Below, one piece after another: positions 1 to 6,293 of a stretch of 15,928 nt of DNA. Numbering within the stretch: the stretch's first letter is position 1; every line of letters begins with the position of its first letter. Origin of the DNA: Sporosarcina sp. Lineage in GTDB: Bacteria; Bacillota; Bacilli; Bacillales_A; Planococcaceae. A program made the translations under genes and the position numbers. The DNA is taken from the NCBI GenBank assembly GCA_029263945.1, contig JARIDM010000011.1, positions 1-15,928 on the forward strand, written 5' to 3'. A model generated the notes under the pieces. The model saw only the letters and a list, made by a program, of their open reading frames with translations. It did no database searches and was not told the DNA's origin.

Positions 1-1167
1 ACGATTGAAAAAATTCTAGTTCCAGAAGGGACAGTTTCAGTTGTTGGAGATCCGTTAATTCGCATCGATGCGCCAGGTTATGAGCATATGATAGAAGAAA
101 GTGCACCAAAAGAAGAAGAGGCTGAAACAGAAGCACAAGTTCAAGCGACTGCAGAAAAAGGCCAAGAAGTTAAAAAAGAAGCTGCACCTAAACAAGAAGA
201 ACCAACAAAAGCAACACCTGTTGCTGTAGATACAGACGTTGACTTGGATCGTCGTATTGTTGCGATGCCTTCTGTGCGTAAATTTGCGCGCGAAAAAGAA
301 ATCGATATTCGTCAAGTTGCTGGTTCGGGTAAAAATGGGCGCATCGTTAAAGCGGATATTGAAGCGTTCTTAAGTGGTGACCAAGCGACTGCTGCGGGCC
401 CGTCTGAAGGCGCATCAGAACAAAAGACAGCGGCATCTAAAGCACCGGTTGCTTTGGAAGGGGACTTCCCTGAAACTCGCGAAAAAATCTCGAGTATCCG
501 AAAAATTATTGCAAAAGCAATGGTAAACTCGAAACAAACAGCCCCACATGTTACATTAATAGATGAAGTAGATGTAAGCGAACTTGTTGCGCACCGTAAA
601 AAGTTCAAAGAAATTGCGGCAGAACAAGATGTTAAGCTTACTTACTTGCCGTATATTGTGAAGGCTCTCGTTAGTACTTTGCGTGAATTCCCTGTATTCA
701 ACACGTCTTATGACGATGAAACTGAGGAAGTCATTCAAAAACATTACTTTAATATTGGGATTGCTGCAGATACGGACCGTGGACTTCTTGTCCCTGTCGT
801 GAAGCACGCAGATCGGAAATCAATTTTTGCGATTTCTAGAGAAATTAGCGAGTTAGCTGTAAAAGCACGTGATGGCAAAATTTCAGTAAATGAAATGAGC
901 GGCGCATCATGTTCAATCACGAATATCGGTTCAGCAGGTGGACAATGGTTCACACCAATTATTAATCACCCTGAAGTTGCGATTTTAGGGATTGGGCGTA
1001 TTGCTGAAAAACCTATTGTGAAAGATGGAGAGATTGTTGCGGCACCAATGCTTGCATTATCACTTGTATTTGACCACAGAATGATGGACGGAGCGACAGC
1101 GCAACAGGCATTGAACCACCTTAAGAGATTACTGAGTAACCCAGAACTTTTATTAATGGAGGCGTAA
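1..1167 (+). CDS. pdhC: Dihydrolipoamide acetyltransferase (E2) of pyruvate dehydrogenase, 5'-truncated by window edge
   Basis: E2 core of the pyruvate dehydrogenase complex; it moves the acetyl group from lipoamide to CoA in the cytoplasm. The reading frame is open from base 1, giving 388 residues of the fragment. The first ~28 residues are the tail of a lipoyl domain (ILVPEGTVSVVGDPLIRI); the lipoylated lysine lies upstream of the window. A Glu/Ala/Lys-rich flexible linker follows (~30-80), then a peripheral E1/E3-binding domain (~84-125, RRIVAMPSVRKFAREK...GKNGRIVKADI), a second Ala-rich linker (~126-155) and the catalytic acetyltransferase domain to the end. The active-site motif DHRMMDG supplies His359 and Asp363 in fragment numbering. 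An internal ATG at 88 is not the start, because coding similarity continues upstream of it. pdhD follows after 3 bp, so the two are co-transcribed. The next gene being E3, as in Bacillus pdhABCD, favours pyruvate dehydrogenase over the 2-oxoglutarate or branched-chain complexes. Confidence 0.95.
   Translation, partial: TIEKILVPEGTVSVVGDPLIRIDAPGYEHMIEESAPKEEEAETEAQVQATAEKGQEVKKEAAPKQEEPTKATPVAVDTDVDLDRRIVAMPSVRKFAREKEIDIRQVAGSGKNGRIVKADIEAFLSGDQATAAGPSEGASEQKTAASKAPVALEGDFPETREKISSIRKIIAKAMVNSKQTAPHVTLIDEVDVSELVAHRKKFKEIAAEQDVKLTYLPYIVKALVSTLREFPVFNTSYDDETEEVIQKHYFNIGIAADTDRGLLVPVVKHADRKSIFAISREISELAVKARDGKISVNEMSGASCSITNIGSAGGQWFTPIINHPEVAILGIGRIAEKPIVKDGEIVAAPMLALSLVFDHRMMDGATAQQALNHLKRLLSNPELLLMEA
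1158..1162 (+). promoter_or_regulatory. Ribosome binding site of pdhD inside the end of pdhC
   Basis: GGAGG lies within the last codons of pdhC, 8 bases before the pdhD ATG, which fits translational coupling of E2 and E3. Confidence 0.8.
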
Positions 1168-1170
1168 GCA

Positions 1171-2577
1171 ATGGTAGTAGGAGATTTTCCAATCGAAGTT
1201 GATACACTTGTTGTAGGATCTGGACCTGGAGGTTATGTCGCAGCGATTCGTGCGGCACAACTCGGACAAAAAGTAACAATTGTTGAAAAAGCTGATCTTG
1301 GCGGTGTATGTCTAAACGTAGGTTGTATTCCTTCGAAAGCACTTATTTCTGTAGGAGAACGTTTCGTTCATGCACAAGATTCTGATGTAATGGGGATTTC
1401 AGCATCAGACGTCAAGTTAGATTTTACAAAGGCACAAGCATTTAAAAATAGTGTTGTTACTCGTCTAACTGGCGGAGTAGAAGGCTTACTTAAAGGTAAC
1501 AAAGTTGACATTGTTAAAGGTGAAGCTTTCTTTGTGGATGAAAACACCTTGCGTGTGATGGATGCGAATTCATCACAAACGTACAAATTCAAATCAGTGA
1601 TTGTAGCAACGGGTTCACGTCCAGTTGAAATTCCTGGTTTTAAATTCTCGAAGCGTGTGATTAACTCAACAGGCGCACTTAGCTTACCAGAAGTTCCGAA
1701 AAAACTCGTTGTCGTTGGCGGCGGATATATCGGAACTGAGCTTGGATCTGCTTATGCAAATTTAGGTGCTGAAGTGACGATTATTGAAGGTACAGCTGAT
1801 ATTTTAGCTGGATTTGAAAAGCAAATGACACAAGTTGTCAAAAAAGGCTTGAAGAGTAAAGGCGTTACAATCGTTACAAAAGCATCTGCTTCAGGTGTTG
1901 TGGAAACTGATAAAGGGGTAACAGTCGCTTATGAAGTCGGCGGAGAAAAGAAAGAAATCGAAGCTGACTATGTACTTGTAACGGTTGGTCGTCGTCCAAA
2001 TACGGACGATCTTGGTTTAGAACAAGTAGGTGTGAACATGTCTGAACGCGGTCTTGTAGAAATTGATAAACAATGCCGTACAAATATACCATCAATTTAT
2101 GCAATTGGTGATATTGTTGCAGGTCCACAATTAGCACACAAAGCTTCTTATGAAGCTAAAATTGCTGCAGAAGCTATTTCAGGAGAGAAATCTGAAGTAG
2201 ACTATATGGCAATTCCTGCAGTTTGTTTCACAAGCCCAGAGCTTGCAACTGTTGGTCTAAATGAGCAACAAGCAAAAGATGAAGGATATGAAGTTGCGAC
2301 AGGGAAGTTCCCATACGCTGCGAACGGTCGAGCGATTGCACTAGACGCAACGGAAGGCTTTGTTAAACTTGTTTCTCGAAAAGAAGATGGCTTGCTACTT
2401 GGTGCCCAAATTGTTGGTGCGAGTGCTTCAGATTTAATTGCTGAACTCGGACTTGCAATTGAAGCAGGAATGACAGTAGAAGACATTGCCATGACAATTC
2501 ATGCGCACCCAACGTTAGGTGAAATTACGATGGAAGCAGCAGAAGTTGTGCTTGGAAAACCAATTCATATGATGTAA
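1171..2577 (+). CDS. pdhD: Dihydrolipoamide dehydrogenase (E3)
   Basis: FAD enzyme that re-oxidises the dihydrolipoyl groups of E2 and passes electrons to NAD+. It is full length at 468 residues. An N-terminal FAD-binding Rossmann motif (VVGSGPGGYVAA, ~14-25) is followed by the redox-active disulfide in GGVCLNVGCIPSKA (Cys47 and Cys52). A second nucleotide-binding glycine motif for NAD (VVGGGYIGTELGSAYANLGA) lies near residue 185. The second FAD contact YAIGDIVAGPQLAHKA comes later, and the C-terminal interface domain carries the catalytic pair His446-Glu451 in HAHPTLGE. The ATG start has GGAGG 8 bases upstream. It is the last gene of the pdh operon here, directly followed by an intrinsic terminator. 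No key residue is missing. E3 is often shared with other 2-oxoacid dehydrogenases, which the sequence cannot settle. Confidence 0.98.
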   Translation: MVVGDFPIEVDTLVVGSGPGGYVAAIRAAQLGQKVTIVEKADLGGVCLNVGCIPSKALISVGERFVHAQDSDVMGISASDVKLDFTKAQAFKNSVVTRLTGGVEGLLKGNKVDIVKGEAFFVDENTLRVMDANSSQTYKFKSVIVATGSRPVEIPGFKFSKRVINSTGALSLPEVPKKLVVVGGGYIGTELGSAYANLGAEVTIIEGTADILAGFEKQMTQVVKKGLKSKGVTIVTKASASGVVETDKGVTVAYEVGGEKKEIEADYVLVTVGRRPNTDDLGLEQVGVNMSERGLVEIDKQCRTNIPSIYAIGDIVAGPQLAHKASYEAKIAAEAISGEKSEVDYMAIPAVCFTSPELATVGLNEQQAKDEGYEVATGKFPYAANGRAIALDATEGFVKLVSRKEDGLLLGAQIVGASASDLIAELGLAIEAGMTVEDIAMTIHAHPTLGEITMEAAEVVLGKPIHMM

Positions 2578-2590
2578 TCCATATAAACAT

Positions 2591-2629
2591 AGCTTACAAG
2601 GTGATATACTTTCCTTGTAAGCTTTTTTT
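2591..2629 (+). terminator. Rho-independent terminator of the pdh operon
   Basis: A perfect 11-bp stem (2591-2601 with 2613-2623), an 11-base loop and a run of seven T at 2623-2629, starting 13 bases after the pdhD stop. The loop contains TGATATACT (2602-2610), which matches an extended -10 element; see findings. Confidence 0.93.
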
Positions 2630-2668
2630 ATGGACAAAATTATTTAACGAGATAGAAAGGATGACAAG

Positions 2669-3496
2669 ATGAGAAAACAATTTGTTTACATAATGGCTGT
2701 ACTTTTACTCTTACTAATTGGATGTACAAATGATGATACTGATGAAAAGACAAATGAAACCCCTGAAGAATCGACAGGGGTTGCAGGTGATGCCGATGAA
2801 GAGGAAGTTGAATTGGAAGGAGAGGCTGATGAAGGAGAAGAACCCGTTGAGGAAGCGTTAGCACCTATGTATGAATTGAACCCAGCAACGTGGGGCTTGG
2901 AACCAATTAATGATGAAAACGCACAAGTCGTGTTATTAACATTCGATGATGCACCAGATAAACATGCTTTTGAAATCGCAAAGACATTAAAAGAACTTGA
3001 TGCACCCGCGATCTTTTTTGTAAATGGTCATTTTTTAGCTACGGATGAAAAAAAACAACTGTTAAAAGAGATTCATGAACTTGGCTTTACGATTGGGAAT
3101 CATACGAAAACCCATGCTGATTTGCAACAATTATCGGAAGAAGAACAAAGAGAAGAAATCCTTTCGGTAAATGACGTGGTAGAAGAAGTAACTGGAGAAC
3201 GTCCTAGGTTCTTTCGCGCACCTTTCGGTCAGAACACGGACTTTAGCAGAGCGTTAGCTAAAGAAGAAGGGATGTTGTTGATGAATTGGTCGTTTGGCTA
3301 TGATTGGGAAAAGCAATATATGGATAAGACTGCAATAGCGGATATCATGGTAAATACTGAGTTGCTTCAAAATGGAGCAAACTTATTAATGCATGATCGT
3401 GAGTGGACAGCTGAAGCTTTACCAGAAATTATTAAAGGATTAAGGGCAAAAGGTTATGATTTTGTAAATCCAGACACAATTAAAGGGTTAGAATAA
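2669..3496 (+). CDS. Polysaccharide deacetylase (NodB domain) lipoprotein
   Basis: Probable secreted, membrane-anchored carbohydrate esterase family 4 deacetylase acting on peptidoglycan or another cell-wall glycan; the actual substrate cannot be read from the sequence. The N-terminus MRKQFVYIMAVLLLLLIGC is a lipoprotein signal peptide with lipobox LIGC, so Cys19 would be lipidated. Residues ~20-65 are a very acidic Asp/Glu/Thr-rich spacer, probably a tether through the wall. The NodB domain (~85-270) has the expected motifs: TFDDAP (Asp93 putative catalytic base, Asp94 metal ligand), NHTKTH (His145 and His149 metal ligands), RAPFG (183-187) and LLMHD with His242. The catalytic set therefore looks intact. 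The ATG has AGAAAGG about 8 bases upstream. It stands alone between terminators, after pdhD and before yktA. B. subtilis has slp and speA near this position instead. No gene symbol is assigned because several pda-type paralogues exist. Confidence 0.88.
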   Translation: MRKQFVYIMAVLLLLLIGCTNDDTDEKTNETPEESTGVAGDADEEEVELEGEADEGEEPVEEALAPMYELNPATWGLEPINDENAQVVLLTFDDAPDKHAFEIAKTLKELDAPAIFFVNGHFLATDEKKQLLKEIHELGFTIGNHTKTHADLQQLSEEEQREEILSVNDVVEEVTGERPRFFRAPFGQNTDFSRALAKEEGMLLMNWSFGYDWEKQYMDKTAIADIMVNTELLQNGANLLMHDREWTAEALPEIIKGLRAKGYDFVNPDTIKGLE

Positions 3497-3513
3497 ATGT
3501 ATACGCCCTTTTT
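3482..3513 (+). terminator. Weak terminator overlapping the deacetylase stop codon
   Basis: AAAGGG (3482-3487) can pair with CCCTTT (3506-3511) around an 18-base loop that contains the stop codon, and it runs into five T (3509-3513). The stem is only 6 bp, so this is tentative. Confidence 0.4.
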
Positions 3514-3544
3514 ATCGTCGCACTGCATGATATGGGCTTTGGAT

Positions 3545-3573
3545 TTGAAATAGTGAAGAAGCACCATTATGCA
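3545..3573 (+). promoter_or_regulatory. Possible sigma-A promoter upstream of yktA
   Basis: TTGAAA (3545-3550) and TATGCA (3568-3573) are separated by 17 bases. The -10 match is only moderate. It is the best candidate I see between the deacetylase and yktA. Confidence 0.3.
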
Positions 3574-3674
3574 GCATGACAGCAGCTTTAGATTCAACTG
3601 TATAGCTTTATGTGATGTGCTAAAGAGTCGTCATCACGAAAATAACTGGTTAATATGGAAAGGGGCCCTAAACA

Positions 3675-3953
3675 ATGGAGTATAATTATCCGCTTCGAAG
3701 TGATTGGACAACTGAAGAAATTATTGCCGTAACGAATTTTTATGTCGTTATTGAGCAAGCTTATGAACAAGGGATAACACGTAAAGAGGTTATGGCGGCT
3801 TATCGTTTATTTAAAGAAATTGTTCCGTCAAAAGCTGAAGAGAAAACATTGTTTAAAGAGTTTGAAGAAGTGAGTGGTTATAGTAGTTATCAAATCGTAA
3901 AATTGGCACAAGAAGCGAACGATGAGGCACTCATAAAAAGAACGCAACGATAA
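3675..3953 (+). CDS. yktA: UPF0223 family protein YktA
   Basis: Small cytoplasmic protein of unknown function, 92 residues, the usual size of the family. Typical features are the N-terminal YNYPLRSDWTTEEI, the middle VIEQAYEQGITRKEV and the hallmark IVPSKAEEKTLFKEFEEVSG, followed by GYSSYQIVKLA. The protein appears mostly alpha-helical, without membrane segments or signal peptide. The ATG is preceded by GGAAAGGGG about 10 bases upstream. It faces yktB tail to tail, the genes ending 18 bp apart over a shared hairpin; in B. subtilis the two are also neighbours downstream of the pdh region. Family recognition is strong, but no biochemical role can be inferred. Confidence 0.9.
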   Translation: MEYNYPLRSDWTTEEIIAVTNFYVVIEQAYEQGITRKEVMAAYRLFKEIVPSKAEEKTLFKEFEEVSGYSSYQIVKLAQEANDEALIKRTQR

Positions 3954-3965
3954 GTTGCGTTCTTT
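3937..3965. terminator. Bidirectional terminator between yktA and yktB
   Basis: A perfect 12-bp stem (3937-3948 with 3954-3965) around a 5-base loop. The loop contains the yktA stop codon, so the last yktA codons form the left arm. On the minus strand the stem runs into TTTTTAT, giving a proper U-tract for yktB. On the plus strand the T's are those at the stem base (CTTT). Confidence 0.85.
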
Positions 3966-3971
3966 AAGTCC

Positions 3972-4601
3972 TTAATTCCGACCGATGATGACATCGTAAA
4001 TTGGCAACAATTGATCGATTGTTTCCTCACCAAATTTGATGAATTCTTCAGGACTCATTTTTATAGCTTCTTCCTTTAAAAGGTGACGCCCGACAAGAAA
4101 TTCAGCCTTTTTTACAGTTTTAAGCCTCGTTAAAACTTTTTCTATCCCTTCTGATCCAGCTTCGTTAATTTTCGTTGCTGCTGGTTTCATATGGTCACCC
4201 GAGATTACATAAGCATCAGGGAGTGATGTTAACTGTTTACTGTTTTTTTGTAGTCTTTCCGCGATTACCTTTTTATCGGGATTTTCATAAATTACCGCAA
4301 TAATGATAAACAAATGTGTTTTCCACAGGCCAATTTGAAAGTGTGGAATCGCTTTGTATCCTCTTTTTAATGGCGCAAAAGCGACCCAACTATCCGTAGG
4401 AGGATTAACTGTTCTCCTGGCGTGTCTTGCAACGTGTGGGAAGAACTCATCACTTCCATGCGCAGATAACTGATCAGAAAAATGTCTTCCAAGTATTTCA
4501 AACTTAGGTTGAACAAGGGTCTGTAAAGCGTCCATTCTTTTTTCTAATCCCTCAATTGTGAATAAATTAAAATCATCAGCTGTCCAAAATGAATTTGTCA
4601 T
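3972..4601 (-). CDS. yktB: UPF0637 (DUF1054) family protein YktB
   Basis: Conserved Bacillales protein of unknown function, 209 residues, the expected family length. The recognisable core is DEFFPHVARHARRTVNPP followed by SWVAFAPLKRGYKAIPHFQ and IGLWKTHLFIIIAVIYENP (residues ~51-108), then a helical C-terminal half. There is no signal peptide; the hydrophobic strand near residue 97 looks like a buried beta strand rather than a membrane segment. The start is an ATG at the right-hand end, with AAAGGAGT 7 bases upstream on the minus strand. It converges on yktA and shares its terminator. Its upstream region also serves the divergent small gene at 4752. The start is well supported; the function is unknown. 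Confidence 0.9.
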   Translation of the reverse strand: MTNSFWTADDFNLFTIEGLEKRMDALQTLVQPKFEILGRHFSDQLSAHGSDEFFPHVARHARRTVNPPTDSWVAFAPLKRGYKAIPHFQIGLWKTHLFIIIAVIYENPDKKVIAERLQKNSKQLTSLPDAYVISGDHMKPAATKINEAGSEGIEKVLTRLKTVKKAEFLVGRHLLKEEAIKMSPEEFIKFGEETIDQLLPIYDVIIGRN

Positions 4602-4751
4602 ATATATTACTCCTTTACACGATTTACGTTTATCGTAACAGGATTTTGGGAATAATGAATGTAACGAGGCTTAAGACTAGAATATATGCCTTATGTTGCA
4701 TACTTTAATAACAATAGACTGAATATTAGGTTTTTATGGAGAGGGGTGTCT

Positions 4752-4952
4752 ATGATGAAACAGGTCGTGCATATTATACGTAAGGTTGATGTAGAAAAAG
4801 AGTATATTAAAGTGTTGAATTTAGAATTGGATTATGAATTGGCGACTTTGTTTGATGCTGTAAAACAAGAAGATGCGAAAGAACAACAAAAAAGTAAAAA
4901 GAGATTATCTGAATTGCACAGAGAATTAGAAACGTTAAACGGCTTTGCTTAG
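4752..4952 (+). CDS. ykzI: Small helical protein in the ykzI position
   Basis: A 66-residue, highly charged, probably cytoplasmic protein. A short N-terminal section (MMKQVVHIIRKVDVEKEYI) is followed by a long helix rich in Glu, Lys and Gln (~35-62) that could form a coiled coil. The frame is also open from an ATG at 4686, but the start at 4752 is preferred: GGAGAGGGG ends 5 bases before it and nothing like an RBS precedes 4686. A second ATG at 4755 is equally possible. Neighbours are divergent yktB and downstream suhB, the place of ykzI in B. subtilis. The symbol rests on position and size, not on a motif. A terminator follows. Function unknown. Confidence 0.65.
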   Translation: MMKQVVHIIRKVDVEKEYIKVLNLELDYELATLFDAVKQEDAKEQQKSKKRLSELHRELETLNGFA

Positions 4953-5000
4953 TGAATATGTCCTCATATAAATGCTAAATGGGTAGACATGAATAACTTT

Positions 5001-5057
5001 AAAAGGTGTTAGAATACAGTCGCTCGAATTGGAACTGTGTATTCAAACACCTTTTTT
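5001..5057 (+). terminator. Terminator between the small ykzI-like gene and suhB
   Basis: AAAAGGTGTT (5001-5010) pairs with AACACCTTTT (5046-5055). Above a one-base mismatch the stem continues with GAATAC/GTATTC and, after a small bulge, AGT/ACT. The descending arm ends in CTTTTTTG (5051-5058). This is a long, strong hairpin with a U-tract. Confidence 0.88.
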
Positions 5058-5065
5058 GTTATACT
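5057..5065 (+). promoter_or_regulatory. Extended -10 element for suhB
   Basis: TGTTATACT matches the extended -10 pattern TGnTATAAT with one mismatch, about 40 bases before the suhB start. It begins in the T-tract of the preceding terminator. No good -35 is visible 17 bases upstream. Confidence 0.4.
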
Positions 5066-5087
5066 AAAAAGAAGCAGTGGTTTATGA

Positions 5088-5094
5088 GGGGAGG
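5088..5094 (+). promoter_or_regulatory. Ribosome binding site that fixes the TTG start of suhB
   Basis: GGGGAGG lies 10 bases before the TTG at 5105. The nearer ATG at 5095 is out of frame and stops after nine codons, so TTG is the only sensible start. Confidence 0.75.
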
Positions 5095-5104
5095 ATGATC
5101 TATC

Positions 5105-5917
5105 TTGAAATGGGAATTGATTGATCGTTATGCTAAGTCATTGATTAAAGAAGCGGGTCAGCAAATCCGACATTCTTTTTCTAGTCATATACATATTGAT
5201 TCTAAATCGAATGCGAATGACCTTGTGACGAATATTGATCGTGAAATCGAACAGTTTTTCATCAGTCGAATTAAAACTGATTTTCCAGAACATAAAATTT
5301 TAGGTGAAGAAGGATTTGGCGATGACATTAAGACGTTAAGCGGTATTATTTGGATGCTAGACCCAATTGATGGGACGATGAATTTTGTCCATCAAAAACG
5401 TAATTTTTCTATTTCACTTGGAATCTATCAGGACGGTATTGGTATTTTAGGCTATATTTATGACGTTGTTCATGATGAATTATACTATGCTAAAAAAGGA
5501 GAGGGTGCTTATTTGAACGATGAACGCTTGCCGCAGTTAAAGACTACACCCTTAAATGAATCGATTATCGGGGTAAACGCAAGATGGATTGCACCGAATC
5601 GGTACATAGACCATGAGAAAACAGCTGCGCTTGTTATGGCTTGTAGAGGAACGCGGTCATACGGTTCGGCTGCGATGGAATTGGCATATGTTGCATCTGG
5701 AAGGTTGAATGCCTATATTTCAATGCGCTTATCACCTTGGGATATAGCAGGCGGAATGGTGATTGCGCAAGAGGTAGGTGCAATTGCATCGAATTTAAAA
5801 GGGGAGCCAAATGCATTACTTGGACAAGAATCTTTTATGATCGCAAGTCCAGGATTGCATCAGGATATTTTAAAAAATTATATTCGCGTAAAACCTGAAT
5901 GTGTAGACTTGAATTGA
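5105..5917 (+). CDS. suhB: Inositol monophosphatase family protein (SuhB/YktC)
   Basis: Mg2+-dependent sugar-phosphate phosphatase of the IMPase fold, 270 residues, full length. Metal and substrate motifs are intact: GEEG with the catalytic Glu (~68), WMLDPIDGTMNFVH with DPIDGT at 86-91 (Asp86 and Asp89 as metal ligands) and, near the C-terminus, SPWDIAGGMVIAQEVGA with Asp213. Translation begins at TTG, supported by GGGGAGG at 10 bases. The protein is cytoplasmic. It is the only gene between a terminator and a convergent hairpin, so it is probably monocistronic, read from the extended -10 at 5057-5065. The family includes enzymes on inositol 1-phosphate, histidinol phosphate, PAP and fructose 1,6-bisphosphate; position next to the yktAB/ykzI genes identifies it as the yktC/suhB orthologue. 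The true substrate is not settled by sequence. Confidence 0.93.
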   Translation: MKWELIDRYAKSLIKEAGQQIRHSFSSHIHIDSKSNANDLVTNIDREIEQFFISRIKTDFPEHKILGEEGFGDDIKTLSGIIWMLDPIDGTMNFVHQKRNFSISLGIYQDGIGILGYIYDVVHDELYYAKKGEGAYLNDERLPQLKTTPLNESIIGVNARWIAPNRYIDHEKTAALVMACRGTRSYGSAAMELAYVASGRLNAYISMRLSPWDIAGGMVIAQEVGAIASNLKGEPNALLGQESFMIASPGLHQDILKNYIRVKPECVDLN

Positions 5918-5934
5918 GCGTTGTTGAAAGAAAA

Positions 5935-5965
5935 AAGTACTTGAATGAGTTCAATTCAAGTACTT
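5935..5965 (-). terminator. Terminator between convergent suhB and ylaF
   Basis: A perfect 12-bp stem (5935-5946 with 5954-5965) and a 7-base loop. On the minus strand the stem continues into a U-tract (complement of the A-run 5931-5936), so it is best suited to ylaF. On the plus strand it may stop suhB transcripts, but there is no T-run after it. Confidence 0.8.
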
Positions 5966-6008
5966 CGTAAAGTTTATTAGTAGGGCGCTTAAGAAGTTTA
6001 TGTATTGA

Positions 6009-6194
6009 CTAAAGAGTCCCTTGTTCACGCATTTTCTTTTTTGTTTTAAAACCATATCCCATGATAAGGATAAGTGCAATGATAGAAATAATTGCACCAA
6101 GAATGCTGCTACGACCTACAGCGACGCCAATTCCGCACATGGCTAAAACGGCAGAAATTGAAAAAAACACAAAAATCCATTTTATATCTTTCAA
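6009..6194 (-). CDS. ylaF: YlaF-like small membrane protein (DUF5325 type)
   Basis: A 61-residue membrane protein of unknown function. Two hydrophobic helices at ~6-26 and ~31-49 are separated by a short Gly/Arg/Ser turn (VGRSS), with a basic C-terminus (KTKKKMREQ) that should stay in the cytoplasm. The start is TTG at the right-hand end: GGAGGG (complement of 6201-6206) lies 6 bases upstream and no ATG is available nearby in frame. It is divergent from typA, as ylaF is from typA (ylaG) in B. subtilis, which together with size and topology supports the name. No conserved polar residue suggests an enzyme activity. Confidence 0.8.
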   Translation of the reverse strand: MKDIKWIFVFFSISAVLAMCGIGVAVGRSSILGAIISIIALILIMGYGFKTKKKMREQGTL

Positions 6195-6200
6195 TGAAAA

Positions 6201-6206
6201 CCCTCC
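6201..6206 (-). promoter_or_regulatory. Ribosome binding site that fixes the TTG start of ylaF
   Basis: The minus strand reads GGAGGG, six bases, then TTG AAA GAT. No competing ATG or GTG has comparable spacing. Confidence 0.7.
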
Positions 6207-6242
6207 GTCAATTTAAAAAAGATTTTATATTGTTTGAACTTA

Positions 6243-6251
6243 TGCTATAAT
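6243..6251 (+). promoter_or_regulatory. Extended -10 promoter of typA
   Basis: TGCTATAAT is a perfect consensus -10 (TATAAT, 6246-6251) with the TGn extension, 42 bases before the typA ATG. The -35 position 17 bases upstream reads TTTTAT, a weak match, which is usual for extended -10 promoters. Confidence 0.7.
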
Positions 6252-6293
6252 AACACAGTTACACATACGAAAAAAGACTAATGGAGTGAAAAC

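Noticed and set aside
55..315. Minus-strand open frame of 86 codons, very Phe/Cys rich
   Set aside because: It is the complement of the Lys/Glu-rich linker of pdhC, which makes Phe-rich nonsense on the other strand.
3520..3585. Imperfect inverted repeat around CTGCATGATATGG and CCATTATGCAG
   Set aside because: Short, mismatched and without a T-tract; not distinguishable from chance.
4686..4751. 22-codon N-terminal extension of the ykzI-like gene
   Set aside because: No RBS before the ATG at 4686, whereas a strong one (GGAGAGGGG) precedes 4752.
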